This document shows, one piece after another, positions 11,560 to 24,980 of a stretch of 64,000 nucleotides of DNA. Position 1 is the stretch's first letter. Every line of letters begins with the position of its first letter. Source of the stretch: Ampelomyces quisqualis (taxonomy: Eukaryota; Ascomycota; Dothideomycetes; Pleosporales; Phaeosphaeriaceae); the NCBI GenBank assembly GCA_018398575.1, contig JAGTXZ010000018.1:372001-436000 (forward strand). Reading direction: 5' to 3'. A program made the position numbers and the translations under genes. Below the pieces are notes generated by a model. The model was given only the letters and a program-made list of their open reading frames with translations. It was not told where the DNA came from and ran no database searches.

Positions 11560-12704
11560 ACACTATTTCTTATAAGGCGTAGCAAGCTAATTAGTTTCTT
11601 ATCTTCTAAAAACTTAGAGAAGTAGTAGTTAAGATAGTACAAAAATGTATTAACTAAGGGGTTCTTAAACTGTGCAGAAGCTAGTACTAAAACCTATAGT
11701 TTCTAGTAGCTAAGAAAGATAAAGGATATTAACTTATTAATAACATATAGAAGATTAACAAAGTTACAATTTGCAACACAAACCTACTACCTAATTTAGA
11801 TAAATTTGTAAAAGATTTTGCTAGTTGCGTAATTATAAGCTTACTTAACTTCTTCTTAGGATACAACTAAGTAGAGCTGCACAAGAACTTCTAAGACGTA
11901 ATAGTATTTTATATACCTATTAGACTAGTACGCTAGTACACGCTACCTATAAGTATATCAAATTTAGTTGCTAAATTTATACGCGTTATAACTAAGATAT
12001 GCTAAGATTATATTTTAGAACGCTGTAGGCCTTACTTAGATAACGTTTGCATTAAGAGACTAAAGTCTTACTACAATAGAATAGAGATTAAACTAGGTAT
12101 TAGGAAATATATTACAGAACACCTCTACAATATATATGCTGTATTAGCAGACATTAAGCGCGTAGAAGCTATAATATTAGGCTATAAATTAGACTTCTAT
12201 TACGCATCTATAGTTATAGTAGGTTATTGTGTTAACACTACTAGCTACTATTCTAACTATAAGAAAATTAAGAAAATACTCTCTTAGCTACTCTATAGAG
12301 ACTAAAAGGACGTTTAAATGTTTATTAGTATATTTGTGTATTACAGAGTATAGATTAAGCATTTTACTATTATTTTAGAGCTGCTATTCTGCCTACTACG
12401 CAAGAATGCGCTCTTTAAGTAGTTTTTAGAATAATAAGGCGCAATAGATAAATTAAAGCACACACTATACTCTACGCTAGCACTTATCTCTATCTCTTAT
12501 AATAAGCTGTTACTTCTAATTATTGTGTCTGTTAATAGTAGTAAAAAGGATTAGAGCGCAGTTCTTATACAGCTAGATCTAAAAGGTTGTTAGCACCCTA
12601 TCTAGTATAAAAGTAGGGTTTAGTCTAAATCTAAATAAAATTAGAACTTAAGAAAATACAAATATAAAGCCTTACTTCTAGCGCTAAAGAAGTTTTAGAC
12701 CTAC
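11560..12704 (+). pseudogene. Gypsy-2a reverse transcriptase, N-terminal RNase H (RIP-broken, split)
   Basis: Peptides FLVAKKDKGY and LPNLDKFVKDFA are the RT fingers. SLLNFFLGYN-(Q)-VELH carries the first catalytic region, with Asp replaced by Asn. TLPISISNLVAKFIRVITKI precedes the box Y-L-D-N-V at 12033-12047 (YLDD expected). GYKLDFYYAS and a VYYR(W)IKHF stretch follow. The frame is cut at 12704; the rest of RNase H is at 25182 onward. This is a different RT lineage from Gypsy-1 (LDDVGVKG-type box). Confidence 0.8.
12701..12704. repeat. Left TSD of Gypsy-2b (CTAC)
   Basis: CTAC before the LTR and again at 25182-25185. Removing Gypsy-2b plus one copy recreates the junction seen in Gypsy-2b itself at about 18650-18675. 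Confidence 0.85.
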
Positions 12705-12890
12705 TGTAGTAAAGTAATATAGGAAGTAAGTCTAAAGGACGCTTAGGGCACAGCTAAGGGCATAGACAAGATATAATAGCTAAAGGGCTATTAGAGAACA
12801 AAAGAACTAACAACACACACACCTAATAATAATATATTTAAATCTACATTAAATCTAATAGGCCTTAGAGGTAAATAACGCTCTACTACA
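12705..12890 (+). repeat. 5' LTR of Gypsy-2b (186 bp)
   Basis: TG...CA repeat matching 24996-25181 and 47465-47648. Only a handful of transitions separate it from its partner. Confidence 0.95.
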
Positions 12891-13900
12891 TATAGCGACC
12901 AATTACAACTCTAAATTCCTATTAGCCTAGGCCTTAGAAGGCTGCGCACCTGCATATACACCTACGCTCTTCTATAGTTCTTGTAACTTAGAAATTGCAG
13001 GAACTTAACAGTCTAACAAGTGTTTAGTAAGCTACTACAGTTCTCTCTAGAATATAATTAGTATCTATTCTAAGGACATAGAGTTAATACTCTAAGATCA
13101 GAGGAACAGAAAGTAGGATCTAGAGCAACGCCTATCCAGAGGGCCTAGAGCAATGCTTATCTAAAGTACTTAGATTAGCTACTACTAGAACTAAGTTAGA
13201 AGAGAGATTAAGCAGACTCTAAAAAGCAGAGCAATAGCCAAAGGAGCAAGATATAAGCTGCAGCTAAAGCTATATTAGGCTAAGCAAAAGCGCAAAGTTA
13301 TTGCGCCCTACTAAGTATATAGTATACTAAAGAAGTCCTAGAGCATAGATAGTAGAAACAACTAAGAGCAGACTAAGAAAGACATTAAAACAGGCAGTTA
13401 GGAGAAAGAGAAAATTAATAATTGCTTAGATAGCAAGTATAAAGAAATTAGGAAGAAATTAGTAGACTTTATAACAGAAGCGCTATTAGACATTAGAAAA
13501 GCTTAAGCCTTTAGCTTTTTAGCAACCCTACACAGAGCAGCAACCTTAATCCTAGTCTTCTAGGCTATTACTCTTCTTTAGTTTATTTAAATAAACTCTA
13601 ACTACTATTTAGGCAGCCTACAAAAGCAACGCAGAGACAACATAGAACTGCTTAATAGTACATTAAGTTGTTAACGCCTTAAATACCTTAATAGACAGAA
13701 AGCTTTACTACTAACGCTTGTAGAGTTAATAAGAGAAGCTAGCGCAAATATAAGTAGTGTGCTAGAAAAGCAGGCTAAATAGCTATTAGAAGGGCACTCT
13801 AGGCGCAGAAGCATAGGCTAAGATAACTTAATGTTAAGGGCTCTTTAGATACTAGCAGAGTCTCTTAACTAAGTGCAGCCCCTATTATACACAACGCAGC
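12891..13900 (+). other. Gypsy-2b leader and Gag N-terminal region
   Basis: Begins TATAGCGACC directly after the LTR, the place of the tRNA primer-binding site; I could not match it to a specific tRNA. From 13061 it aligns with the window start (Gypsy-2a). The upstream 170 bp are the only copy of this leader in the window. No domain recognised. Confidence 0.4.
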
Positions 13901-13903
13901 TAC

Positions 13904-14590
13904 TATCTTACCTAGTAGAAAACATACTGTTGTTTAATAGGACTAACGTTACAGACTTTCTAGAGCGCTTTAAGAACTTCTTAAAGTACTATAGCTTTAC
14001 AGACTAGATAATAATTAACAGACTAGTTACTTACTGTAAGCTAAGACAAAGGACTATTATACAAGCGTCTAAAGAGTATGCAAAAGCCTAGAATAACTAC
14101 TCTTAGAGAGAGCTCTGCAATAGCTTCTAATAACGCTTTAGAAACAATAATAAAGGTTAACAAGAAGAGCGCGTAGAGTACTTTAAACACTAGCTAGGTT
14201 AGTGCCAAATAAGATTAGACCTAAAGATTAGAAACTACCTGCAGAACTTTTAAATCTGCAGCAAAAGGTGTATTAAAGCAGGCACTATTAATAAGGACTA
14301 TTATAGCTACTACTTTGTTAAGGGACTGCTGCTCTAACACGCAACAAAGATTCTAGAGAGATTTAGCCTAAAAATAGACACTCTAAAGGACTTTAAGTAT
14401 AAAAAGATCTAAGACTACTTAGTAAAACGCCTAGAGGTAGAGGAGAAAGCACATATGTTAAATCTAGCAGAAGCTATAAGGGCCTTTAAACTAGAGGTAG
14501 AGTTTAAAGTAGAACTAGTAACTAAACAACTATTAGCCTTACTGCAACAAAACAACTTTAAACCTAGAATTAAGCTAGGAATAAGCTTCT
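13904..14590 (+). pseudogene. Gypsy-2b gag, capsid region (RIP-broken)
   Basis: Same capsid peptide as at 844-1530: LFNRTNVTDFLERFKNF, YYSFTD, then TYCKLRQ and QASKEYAKA. TAG/TAA stops replace Gln/Trp. The stop pattern differs in places from Gypsy-2a, showing independent RIP hits. The following 14600-16230 is coding-like without a recognised domain; a Cys/His-containing stretch (C...GVEHLRREC, about 16180-16235) may be an eroded zinc knuckle. Confidence 0.6.
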
Positions 14591-16239
14591 AACCTGCTAT
14601 CCTTTAGTTACTAACAAAGAGCACTTTATCTAGGAACTAGCGCAAGCAAGCTTCTCTTAGTGCAGCGCCTATAAAGAATAAAGTAGATAACCTTGTAGAT
14701 AAGATACTGCAGCTTAGGCTTAACCAAATAACTATTAAGCAGCAGCTATAGAGTATGTAATAGACCTCTTGCAAAGCAAAGCTTATAAACAACCTAGTTA
14801 TTTATGCTTTAGTTTGCAAGCAAACTAAAGAGTAATTAGGAGCTCTACAACTGTATATACCTTAGTTAGCTCTATAGAACTAGAGCTATTAGAACTATAG
14901 GTAATAGCAGTAAGCATAGAGGAATAACAACTATTAGCGTAACAGCTAGAACTATAGCTACTTAAACAACAATTAGAGTTACTAGCAGAGACGTTCTAGT
15001 AGAAGACTACTAAGTAGCTTTAGGATAAACTGTTAGGTTTGTAATAAGACTAGGCATTTAAAGCAGGACTACCTAACACTAAGAGGCTTTATTACTAACA
15101 GCTAGTACTTTCTTAACAAACGCAACATGCTCTAATAGAAGACGCCTAATAATCTACAGGGTAGAGTTACTAGCCTTAGCAATGCATAATAGGCTAAGAC
15201 TATTTTAGCTAAGATTAAGAAGCGCTTTCTAAAACGCGACGTTAACTCCTTTAAGGTTAAATCTAAATTTATAGGCAGACCTAGTTTCTCTATTTCTATT
15301 AAGAACAACGCAGTCTTTATACAGCTAGTACCTAATACCTTAAGAGCGCTGTTAGAAGTAAACTGTAACAAGTATTAGGACATATTAGACTACCTTACAA
15401 CTAAATCTAAGGAACTCCTTGCTAACAGTAGCTTAGTATCAGCTGCAGTTATTAGCTAAAACTAAGTAAAACGCAGTAACAATCAACCTATATATAGTTA
15501 GGTTTAGGTTTAGAAGCTACCTTAGAAGCTAGTTAATAGGATCCCGCACTTAAAAGGCTATAGAGACAGAGATAATAGCTACTTTATAAGCAAAAAGTTA
15601 GGACAAGACTACTTAGTTTAATTTGCAAGCAATAAGAAATTAGGAGATATAGAAATAAGAGAGGTTACCTAACTAACTAAAGGGCTATTAAAGCCTACCT
15701 ACGCAGTAGAGCAAAAGAAGAAGAACCTAAAGAAGCAGCAGCTAGTCTAGAAGTTTAAGGCTAATACCTAATTAGTTATCTAGCGCATTCTTAACACTCT
15801 AGTTCTATTACTACTTAAGACTGTTATTAGTAACATACTAGAGGTTAAGAAGAAGCTGTTTTAAGCAAGCTATACGCTAGCAGAGTTTAAAGACCTTTTA
15901 GTTACTCTAACACGCTATACAACAGTTAAAAGCGCTAACAAAGACTTAGATAGAGACTAACCTACTATAAGAGCTAGTGTTAACTTGCTAACCTAAGGCT
16001 TACTCTTAGACTACGTGCTAGTTAAGGCAGTAAACAGAAAAGTAAGTAAGTGCTTTAGTATTAATGCTAAACACTAGTTAGACCTAGAGATTAGCTAGAT
16101 TAAAAGGCACATCTAACGCAATAAAGAACTAGGCCTTAAGCTTACTACTAATAAGGACTTCTATAAGCCTACTTACTGTTAGAGAAAGTATAATTAAGCC
16201 TTAGGCGTAGAGCACCTTAGGAGAGAATGCCTAAAAGTA

Positions 16240-16580
16240 CCTATTAACATTAAGGAGACCTAGTTTCTTAGCCTTATTAACTTTAGCGCAGAGCTTAACA
16301 CTATAAAAAGAGAAACAGTAGAATAAGCTATGCTTCTAATTACGTCTCTGCCAAAAAGTATAAGAACTACAAAAATAGTAGTAGTAAACAGTTTAACTAA
16401 AGAGTTTTTAGGCATTGTATAAAGAGTACCTATTACTATTAGAAGGATTAAAATCTGCACTAGCTTCTTTATCCTTAAGGAGTGCACAAACCTAATTATC
16501 CTAGGCAATCTCTTTCTAACAGACGCTTAAGCTAGAATTAAGTACGCTACTAATAGGCTAACTTACTACTAAATCTTTAG
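16240..16580 (+). pseudogene. Gypsy-2b aspartic protease domain (RIP-broken)
   Basis: Identical base for base to the Gypsy-2a protease (offset 13060), with active-site loop INFSAEL at about 16276, where catalytic Asp reads Asn. It lies in the 506-bp identical tract (16075-16580). Confidence 0.65.
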
Positions 16581-17559
16581 TAAGGATAGTAAACATAGTA
16601 CAAGATTTGTGTGCATAAGAGGTAATTAGATTAACGCGCTAGGACTCTACTCTAGGCCTCTAGTAGGAAACGTTAGAGGAGTGTAATTGCTAGCGTTTTA
16701 CTCCTATCTAAACCTGTTGCATAGCTAAACTAAAACTATTAAATAAACTTAACATAGCTTCAAATAGACTCTAATACTCTAAGCAAGAATTAGCTAGCAA
16801 TAAAGTTAGTAACAGAGTAGCTCTAACAGAAATCTTTAACACTAATTATTCCCTTAGATATATAGTTCTTCTAGTAGCTAGGTATAGGCACTATAGGCGC
16901 AGGGCCTAACAGATCTATTATTATTAGTAATAGCAATAGAATATACATGCTTATTAGCAATAGTGTAGGCTACTACTCTTAAAATATTATAGCAAGTGTT
17001 GTAAGACAGCTCTCTTAGAGTCTTAGGATTAATATTAGTGCTAAAAGCTTCTAGGAGCAAGAGCTTAGTAAAACAACTAGCAAGAGGAAGTTACCTGTTA
17101 AAGTAATAACAATTTAGCTAAAGCGCACAACTAATCTATAATCAAACAACGTTTTCTTTAACATTAGCACTTTACATAAGTAAAAAGCTTAAAAGGTCTA
17201 GCTAGTAGATAACTTAGGACAGACTCTAAGAGATATTAGTAGGTATAAAGATTGGAAAGAGCGTATGCGCATTTAACAGGTACTAAATAAGGAAAACGCT
17301 CTATTCTTAAGCTACTTTAAGCTACAATACGTAAAGTTCTCTAGAGGCATAAGGCTTACGCCTAAACGCCTATTAAAGATAAAGATCTCTCTAGACTTGC
17401 TCCTATAAGAACAAGCTATGCTAGAGGAGCTACTATACTAATAAGAAGCTACTCTATCCTAAGACTTTAGCGAATTAGAACAAGTTAGCTATAAGATAGT
17501 ACCTCTAATTAAAATTAACACTGTTTCTTACAAGGCGTAGCAAGCTAATTAATTTCCTA

Positions 17560-18880
17560 TCCTCTAAAAACTTAGAGACGTAGTAGTTAAAATAGTACAA
17601 GAATGTATTAACTAAGGAGCTCTTAAACTATGCAGAAGCTAGTACTAAAACCTATAGTTTCTAGTAGCTAAGAAAGACAAAGGATATTAACTTATTAACA
17701 ACGCGCAAAAGATTAATAAAGTTACAATTTGTAACGTAAACCTACTACCTAATTTAGACAAATTTACAAAAGATTTTACTAGTTGCGTAATTATAAGCTT
17801 GCTTAACTTCTTCTTAGAATACAACTAAGTAGAGTTATATAAGGACTCTTAGGATATAACAGCGTTCTATACACCTATTAGACTAGTGCGCTAGTGTACG
17901 CTGCCTATAGGTATAACAAATTTAGTTACTAAATTTGTATGCGTTATAACTAAGATATGCTAAGATTACATTCTAGAACGCTGCAGACCTTACCTAGATA
18001 ACGTTTATATTAAGAAACTAAAGTACTACTACAATAGAATAGAAATTAAACTAGGTATTAGAAAATACGTTGCAGAGCACCTCTACAATATAGACGCTGT
18101 GTTAGCAGACATTAAACGCGCAAGAGCAACAATATTAGGTTACAAATTAGATTTTTGCTACGCGTCTATAATTATAGTAGGTTATTAGGTTAACGCTGCT
18201 AGCTGCTATCCTAATTACAAGAAAATTAAGAAAATCCTCTCCTAGCTACTCTGTAGAGACTAAAAAGACGTTTAAATGTTTATTAGTATATATGTGTATC
18301 ACAGAGTATAGATTAAGCATTTTGCTATTATTTTAGAGCTACTATTCTGCCTGCTACGCAAGAACGCGCCCTTTAAGTAGTCTTTAGAACAATAGAGCGC
18401 AATAGACAGATTAAAACACACGCTATACTCTACGCTAGCACTTGTCTCTATCTCTTATAATAAGCTGTTACTCCTAATTGTTGTTTCTATTAATAGTAGT
18501 AAAAAGGGTTAGGGCGCAGTTCTTATGCAGCTAGATCTAAAGAGTTATTAGCACTCTATCTAGTACAAAAGTAGGGTTTAGTCTAAATCTAAATAAAATT
18601 AGGACTTAGAAAAACACAAATGCAAAGCCCTGCTCCTAGCACTAAAGAAGTTTTAGACCTACTTATATAGAGTAGAGTTTATTATAGAAATAGACGCAAA
18701 GACGCTAGTTGCGCAGCTTTAGCAAAGTGCAACTAACTTGCCAGAAGCTTTTATTATATAGTAGCTAGCACTCTTTAATATATAGGAATTTAATATAGTT
18801 TATATTAAAGGCAAGAAAAACGTAGTAGCTAACGCTCTTTTAAAAAGACCTAAGGAGCTAGGATAGAAGCTACCTAATAA
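17560..18880 (+). pseudogene. Gypsy-2b reverse transcriptase and RNase H (RIP-broken, uninterrupted copy)
   Basis: Full RT, with catalytic box Y-L-D-N at 17991-18002 (YLDD expected) and LVAKFVCVITKI before it. The connection follows (VYHR-(W)-IKHFAI), then RNase H. From about 18666 the frame YRVEFIIEIDAKTLVAQL, SATNLPEA, then NIVYIKGKKNVVANAL is the terminal RNase H region (H-x-x-G-K-x-N-x-x-A-D-A-L, with A-N-A-L here). This copy provides the empty-site reference for the Gypsy-1 and Gypsy-2b insertions in Gypsy-2a. Confidence 0.85.
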
Positions 18881-19089
18881 GCTAGAGGAGGACATTAAGG
18901 ATTTTATTAACGCTTATTTAAATTTAGTATAGCTTACTATTGCCTTACAGCTGCGCGCATACAATCTACGTTATAGAGTATATAAGGCTAATATTAGTTT
19001 TAAGAAAAACTTGCTAAATAAAGCCTATAGCAAAGAGTCTTAGGCTTAGGCTTATTAGATTCTATTCTGCTGTTAGCCTAATCGTCTTT

Positions 19090-20720
19090 TAAGAGCTAGG
19101 ATAAAAAAGTTTACAAGAAAAGCACTTAAATTAATAGTAAGAGAGAGGCACCTGTTCTTAATACTAACTAGAGGGCGCCTACTATAGCAAATTGTAGACA
19201 AACCTAACAAACGTTTAGCTATTATTAAAGCTATGCATAATAAATTAGGCTACTAGGAGAAGGAAGGCATATAGCGCAAGGTATAGGCGCGTTATTATTA
19301 GAAAGGACAATATAAGGATGTTAAATCCTACGTTAAGTTATGCTTAGAGTGTTAAGTACACGCCTTAGTAACAGTTTAAGAGAAACTCTAGCTAACAACC
19401 TCTCTAACAATGCCCTTTGGCTAGATATCTATAGACGTAGTCTATATGCCCTCTACTAGAGGCAAGAAGTTCTTTGTAGTAGCCTAATGCACTATAACGC
19501 AGTAGGCTAAAGCTAAAGCCTTATTAAACGCAGACTTAGCATCTATTGTTAAGTTTCTAGAAAGAAAAGTCTTCTGCTAATAGGGCCTACTACTTAAAAT
19601 TTCAGTTAATAGAGGCCCTAAAAACAAGCATCTACTAATTGACTTGCAACAGTAATTTAGAATCTATAGAGTAGTAGCTAGCGCCTATTATTTATAGGGT
19701 TAAGGCTTAATTAAACAAGGACACGCGCTAATAGTAGATGTCTTAAAGAAGCTTAGCGGGATATAGGTTAACTACTTAGACTGCGTTCTGTAGGCTAATT
19801 AGACTAGTGTTAAGCGTGTAACTAGAGAGACTCTAGCGTTTCTTATATATAGTTGCGAGCACGTACTGCCTATTAAATTGTGTATACTAACCTAGCAAAC
19901 CTTACTCTAGAAAGAAGTAACTAATACTACTTTACTCTTAGCTATAAGAGCTTGCTAATTTAAAAAGAGAGATATTAGGTTACAAGAGTCTATTGCTAGA
20001 ATAGTTTAACTAAGAAATAACAACAAGGACTACTTTAATAAGAATAAGGTTACTAGAGTAGACAAACTAAGGGTTAGCGACTTAGTTCTACTTAGGGATT
20101 CCTACTACAATAATAACTAATTAGTGCTTAGTAAGTTCTTTCTAAAGTAGCAGGGGCTATTTAGAATATATAAAGTTAGAGAGAAGAAGTAGTATAACCT
20201 TAAGGAGCTTAATAGAGCACTGTTTTAAAGCTACACGCTAGGCAACAAGTTAAAGAAGTTCTATTAGCGCACTAAAATAGAACTAAAGCTTATTAACAAG
20301 AACCTATCTACTAACAAGACTAAAGACTAGGCGCTTCCTAGCTATAGGCAGGACATTCTATAACTGGTAGGAGAATTAGTAGCGCGCTAATATTCTAAGA
20401 GGCTTAAGAACGCTACTAAGGTAGATAAGAATAAAAATTTAGATTTAGAACAATTAGCGCAGATACGCTAAACAGCTATTAGAGTACACATTGTTAAAAA
20501 CCTAAACTTTAACAGATCTAAATACAAAGTTATTAGAATAGCTTTAAAGTACCTACAAGAACAAAAATAGATAGTAAAGAAAGTTATATAACAGACGCAG
20601 TTTACAATAATCCTACTAGCTATTAGAAGTAACACTGTTAAAACAAGCCTATATATTTGCTATTTAGAAGCTACATTAGTGCTACGCTACAAGGTATGTA
20701 AGCCTAAACTTCTAAATATA
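19090..20720 (+). pseudogene. Gypsy-2b integrase (RIP-broken, uninterrupted copy)
   Basis: An HHCC-type zinc domain is visible at about 19225-19350: AMHNKLGY-(W)-x-KEGI, YKDVKSYVKLCLEC. The core starts with ISIDVVYMP (about 19420; first catalytic Asp), then NRGPKNKHLLIDLQQ and G-LIKQGHALIVDVLKKL for the second half. A basic C-terminus follows (KVTRVDKLRVSDLVLLRDS, FFLK, G-LFRIYKVREKK). Unlike the other Gypsy families here I see no clear chromodomain. A TAG shortly after 20720 may be the original stop. The site at 19545-19552 is the unoccupied equivalent of the Gypsy-3a insertion point. Confidence 0.8.
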
Positions 20721-22022
20721 CTAAAGCTTTAGAAGAAGCAGCAGCATTATTGCTAGCATTAACAGGTACATTAACGTTAACCTCTATCTTATCCTTATTA
20801 TTAATATTATTCTTAGCAGCAGTATCTATAGACTTACTAGCCTTATCTTTAGACCTAGATTTAGAATCTAGTTTAACAGCCTAACTAGAATTAAAATTAG
20901 AGTTGTTATTATTAGAGAGCTCTAGCAACTCTTTAGTTACGCAAGACCCTCTACTATAATAGCTCTTATTATTAGCTGTATTGCGCAACAGCCTACTCTA
21001 AACAAACAAACTCTAATTAAACCTTATAGTAGCCTAGTAGGTTAAAACAAGAAACTAAGAGTAAGACGCATATTCCTTAATACTCTATGCAGTAGAAATA
21101 GGCAGCGTTAGCAGAATGTTGCAAGCGTCTAGGCTATTTTAATCTACAAATTGCTTTAAATTACCTAAGTTACTACAATGTTAGCGTAATTCTAAATAAA
21201 GTTCTAGAGAAAAGAGTTTCTAAATAGGACTTAGCAACTTACCTATATAAGAATAAGCCTAAAAGCCTATATTATAGAAGTAGTTAGTATAAGCACTATA
21301 GAGCAGCTGCTTACTATTATAGACAATACTACAATACTTGCTAAAAGCGTATTTGCAATTACCCTTTGCGCAACAGCTGTAAGGCTAAACGTTATACTAG
21401 CTAGAGTCTAGGTAGGTGTAAGTAGACTAACTGTAATATAGAATAAGTGCAGCTAAGTTATCCTTAAGAAAGTTACAGCCTATACTTAAGCAAAAGTAAT
21501 CCTTAACTAAGATTCTATTAGTCTTTATATTAAAGAAGTTAAACTAGATAGCTAGCATGTATCTACTTTCTTCTATAAGCTTAGAAGACAGGGCGCAGTT
21601 AACAAGCAGCAGAAGAAAGCTTCTTTTGTTAGTTTTAACCTTAAAAAGCATATGCTAGAGCTAAGCAATAACCTTAATAGTTATTTAGCTAGACAATATT
21701 GCCTTAACTATAAATAAATTAGCCTAAATTAGCTAACAAGTTATTTAAATACTACTTACGCTAGTTATAGATAGCATTATAAGGGGAAGTAACCTTCTTA
21801 TAGATGTACAGCTTAGAAGTCTTATTACTATAATAACTAGAGAAGATTAGCTTTATAGAAGATGTCTAAGTAATAGACTAAGAGGTAGGTAGAGAGGCTG
21901 TTAGAGTTAGCGTGCGATGCTAAGCGATCTAGGCTTAAAGCTTACTATTACCTATGCCCTAAGTCTTAGCTAGCTTACTATAAGCCTAGAGAGTTATTAG
22001 AACTTTAATAGACAACTTAGGA

Positions 22023-22106
22023 AAGCCTAAGTTGTTGTTAGAGAAGCCTAGATTGCTGTTAAGGAAGCCTAGGCTATTATTAGAGAAACTAGGGAAATTC
22101 TTAGAG
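22023..22106 (+). repeat. Four 21-bp tandem units in Gypsy-2b 3' region
   Basis: Units AAGCCTAAGTTGTTGTTAG+AG at 22023, 22044, 22065 and (diverged) 22086. The period of 21 keeps reading frame on either strand (7 residues). The same array is in Gypsy-2a at about 44450-44515. Confidence 0.75.
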
Positions 22107-22879
22107 ATTAACTGTACTGCATTGTAGAACTTATTACTAGACTTTAAAGCAATAGTAATAGGCAAGTATAATAGACGTAGAATAGAACTATATAGGCAAG
22201 GATTTTAGAGCAACGCGTGTTTAAGCTGCTAAAGAAGCTTATTAATTGTGGCTAGAGCGGCAGCGTTAGGTAGGGGCAGTAGAGGAGTTATTAGGAGAGT
22301 TTAGAGAGTAGGCAAAATTCTCTTAGCAACCTTAGGCTTAGTAGACAGCTCTCTAAATAGCAGCGGCTTAGGCAATAGCCTATACACTACAGCTAAAGCC
22401 TTAGCAGCCTTGCTAGACAGAGGGGGAGTAGAAGAGTGCTATAGGCTGCTCTTAGGACTAGGCTATTACCTATAAGAAGATTAAGGAGCAGGTAAAGGCA
22501 GCGTTAGGCGCAGCAGGAAACAAATAAGTAGGCAATGTTAAGCAGTAGCGTAGAAATCTATGCTAAGTAAGGTAATTAATAGGCTTAGAAAGATAGTGTA
22601 AGAGTCTAGAAGTAAAGGTAAAGTAGAGTTTTAATAAAAGCCTAAGTAACGCGCAGTTAAAACAACGCGCCTAATAACGCGCTAGTTAGGTAAAAGAAAA
22701 ACAATAAATAGTAGTAACAGAGCGTTAATTAATTAGAAAATTAGAAAAGAAAAAGAGCCTCTTTTTTTATAGGAGGGAGAAAAAGCAGTGCCCTTTGGCA
22801 CAGCTATAAACTCTAAAGATACGTTAAAAGAGAAGAGTTAATTTTACAGAAAAGCTACTACAAAAACAAGATCTATAAT

Positions 22880-24640
22880 AGGAAACTCTAATTGTTAGAA
22901 GAGTTATTTAGACTACTTAAGCTATTACTTAAGGCATCTATATTAACATCTCTAACTAATAGATTACTATCGCTAGCTTCTAGGCTAGTATTATTAACGC
23001 TACGCTTTGCACTAGTTAAAGGCCTACTAACATTAAGCTAAGCTAAAGCCTTGTTAATAACAGCATTATTAGTATCTTCCTTAACATTCTTATTAACTAC
23101 AGCTAACTTAGGATCTAACTAAGCCTTCTTGCAAGGTAACTTCTTAACTCTACAGCCCTTTATAGATAGACTAGAAATGCAACGCTTACTAGAAGATAGA
23201 GTGCTTAAAGGCCCCTTAGAGTTGTAGCTAGCTTTAGAAGAGTTTTTAGAGACCTTGCTAGCATTAAAGTCTAGGCTTTAACAAGCCTTTCTAGCTAACA
23301 ACTTTGCAAAATCTAGTAGACTAGACTTGCTTAGAGCCTTAAAGCTACTAAGCTTCTTTGCTAGGGTTAGTAAACTGCAATTACGCAAGTTCTTAGAAGG
23401 CAAGTTATTAAGAATAAGAAAGCTAGGAGTAATATAAAAGAGCTTAACAGCCTTAGTGCTCTTAACGCTGCGCAGAATAACTAAAGCGCCTATAGATAAT
23501 TAGCAAATAACTTTAAAGAAACAATAGAAAAGAATAACTAAAAAAGCGTTAGCTACTTACAATTTATTAAACACTGCCCTTTAGTAGAAGAAAACAAGTA
23601 GTTACTACAAGTACTATTATTTAGCAGCTTACCCTAGAACTTAAACTGTATACACAAGCTAGTAGACTTAAACGTCTAACTAGCTCTTGCGTAGCAACTG
23701 CACAAGTGCTTAGACTTACCTTTAATAAAAGCTATATTAATAGTGTAGTTAGTATAGCTTAGGATTAAGCTCTTAATGCAAGTGTTATAGATCTTATACT
23801 TCTTAGCTCTAGAGTTATCCTTAAGGCTAAATTAATTGCCTAGAGTAAAAAGTAACTTGTTAATATGCAGAGGCCTATTAGTCTTAATAACTAAGCTTGC
23901 CTACTTAGCTTCTAAATAAGAGCTAACAGCGAGCAGTAGCAGATAAGGCCTAAAAGTTTTCTCTGCAGACTTAAGAGTAATAAAGACTAACTAGAGCTTA
24001 GCAATAAAAGAGTAGCTTAGCTTCTTATCTTTATTTAATTTAACTAGTGCAAATGTTAGTACGCGTTTAGCTTAACTTATAAATAAACTAGCACTTACTC
24101 TAGTTAATTACATTACTATAGCTAGAATAGTTAACTAGGTATCTGTAAACTAAAAAGTAAGTATTTCTATTAGGCCTAGGAACAAGCTTATTCTTTATTA
24201 TAGCTTAAAGATAAAGGTAGAGTGCAATTAAGAGGCTAAGAAAGTGTTAGGCATATGTATTAGGAAAATTCTGATTAACTAAAGGCAAGGCGTTAACTAA
24301 GCAACTATTAGCAACAGCTAAGCTAGGAACTTAGAGCCCTAAAGTAAGAATACGTTAGATTACAAGAGGAGGTAGTTAAGTAGGTAAGAAAGCAGAGCGT
24401 ACGCTAGAATAAAGTAGTGTAGCTGCGTGCAGATAAGTTACCTTAAAAGCAAATAGAAGTAGTAAGGTAGAAGAGTAATAAGCAGATAATACAAACTAAG
24501 CTAGAGCTAGTTAGAACGCTTGTTAACAAAGTAGAGAAGTTAAGTAGCTAATTGTAGTACAGCAGTAGTAAAGTTATATGTTAGGCAGGTTAAGAGAAAG
24601 AGAGGCGTAGAGTAAGTAGCCAAAAGAGAGTAGAGTTAAA
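22880..24640 (-). pseudogene. Gypsy-2b candidate antisense accessory ORF (RIP-broken)
   Basis: Minus-strand frames over this span give about 580 codons of protein-like sequence with stops only of TAA/TAG type and one or two apparent frame changes near 24080 and 23500. Composition is balanced, whereas the plus strand of 23500-24130 is extremely Leu-rich, the usual mark of a complement of Lys/Glu/Gln codons. The C-terminal part (SSKRCISSLSIKGC-RVKKLPCKKA) is basic and Cys-containing. Both copies keep it. I recognise no domain, and sense coding cannot be excluded. Confidence 0.3.
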
Positions 24641-24980
24641 AGGTAAGGTAAAGTTAGCTAACGTAAGATTTGTTATAATAGAAGTAGTCTAAAGCGTTTG
24701 CAGTTATAACGTAAGTCTGCCTAGGCAACGCCTCTACAACACTAAGTAAAGTTAGAATAACGTAGGCTAATAGCGCTTTAGTGTTTAGGTAAGAGAGTTA
24801 GATAGTAACGTAAAGAGATAGGAAAAGATTGTAAATAGGCACTACTCCTTTACTAAAGGCCTGTTAGTTACTACTTTAGCATTACAAAAAGTTTAGAGTT
24901 ATTTTTCCTTAGGAGTTAGTCCTTTTGTTTAAGCATTTTAGTTTTGTAGTTAGCATAAAAGAGAAGGAGCCTCTTTCTAT

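Larger units (their letters stand above)
11362..12704 (+). mobile_element. Gypsy-2a, segment 2 (RT)
   Basis: Continuation of Gypsy-2a after Gypsy-1; aligns with 17320-18662 of Gypsy-2b. It contains RT and the start of RNase H, and ends at 12704 in the TSD CTAC where Gypsy-2b is inserted. Confidence 0.9.

Noticed and set aside
15132..15371. Minus-strand 79-codon open frame
   Set aside because: Antisense to the Gag-protease part of Gypsy-2b; not open in Gypsy-2a.
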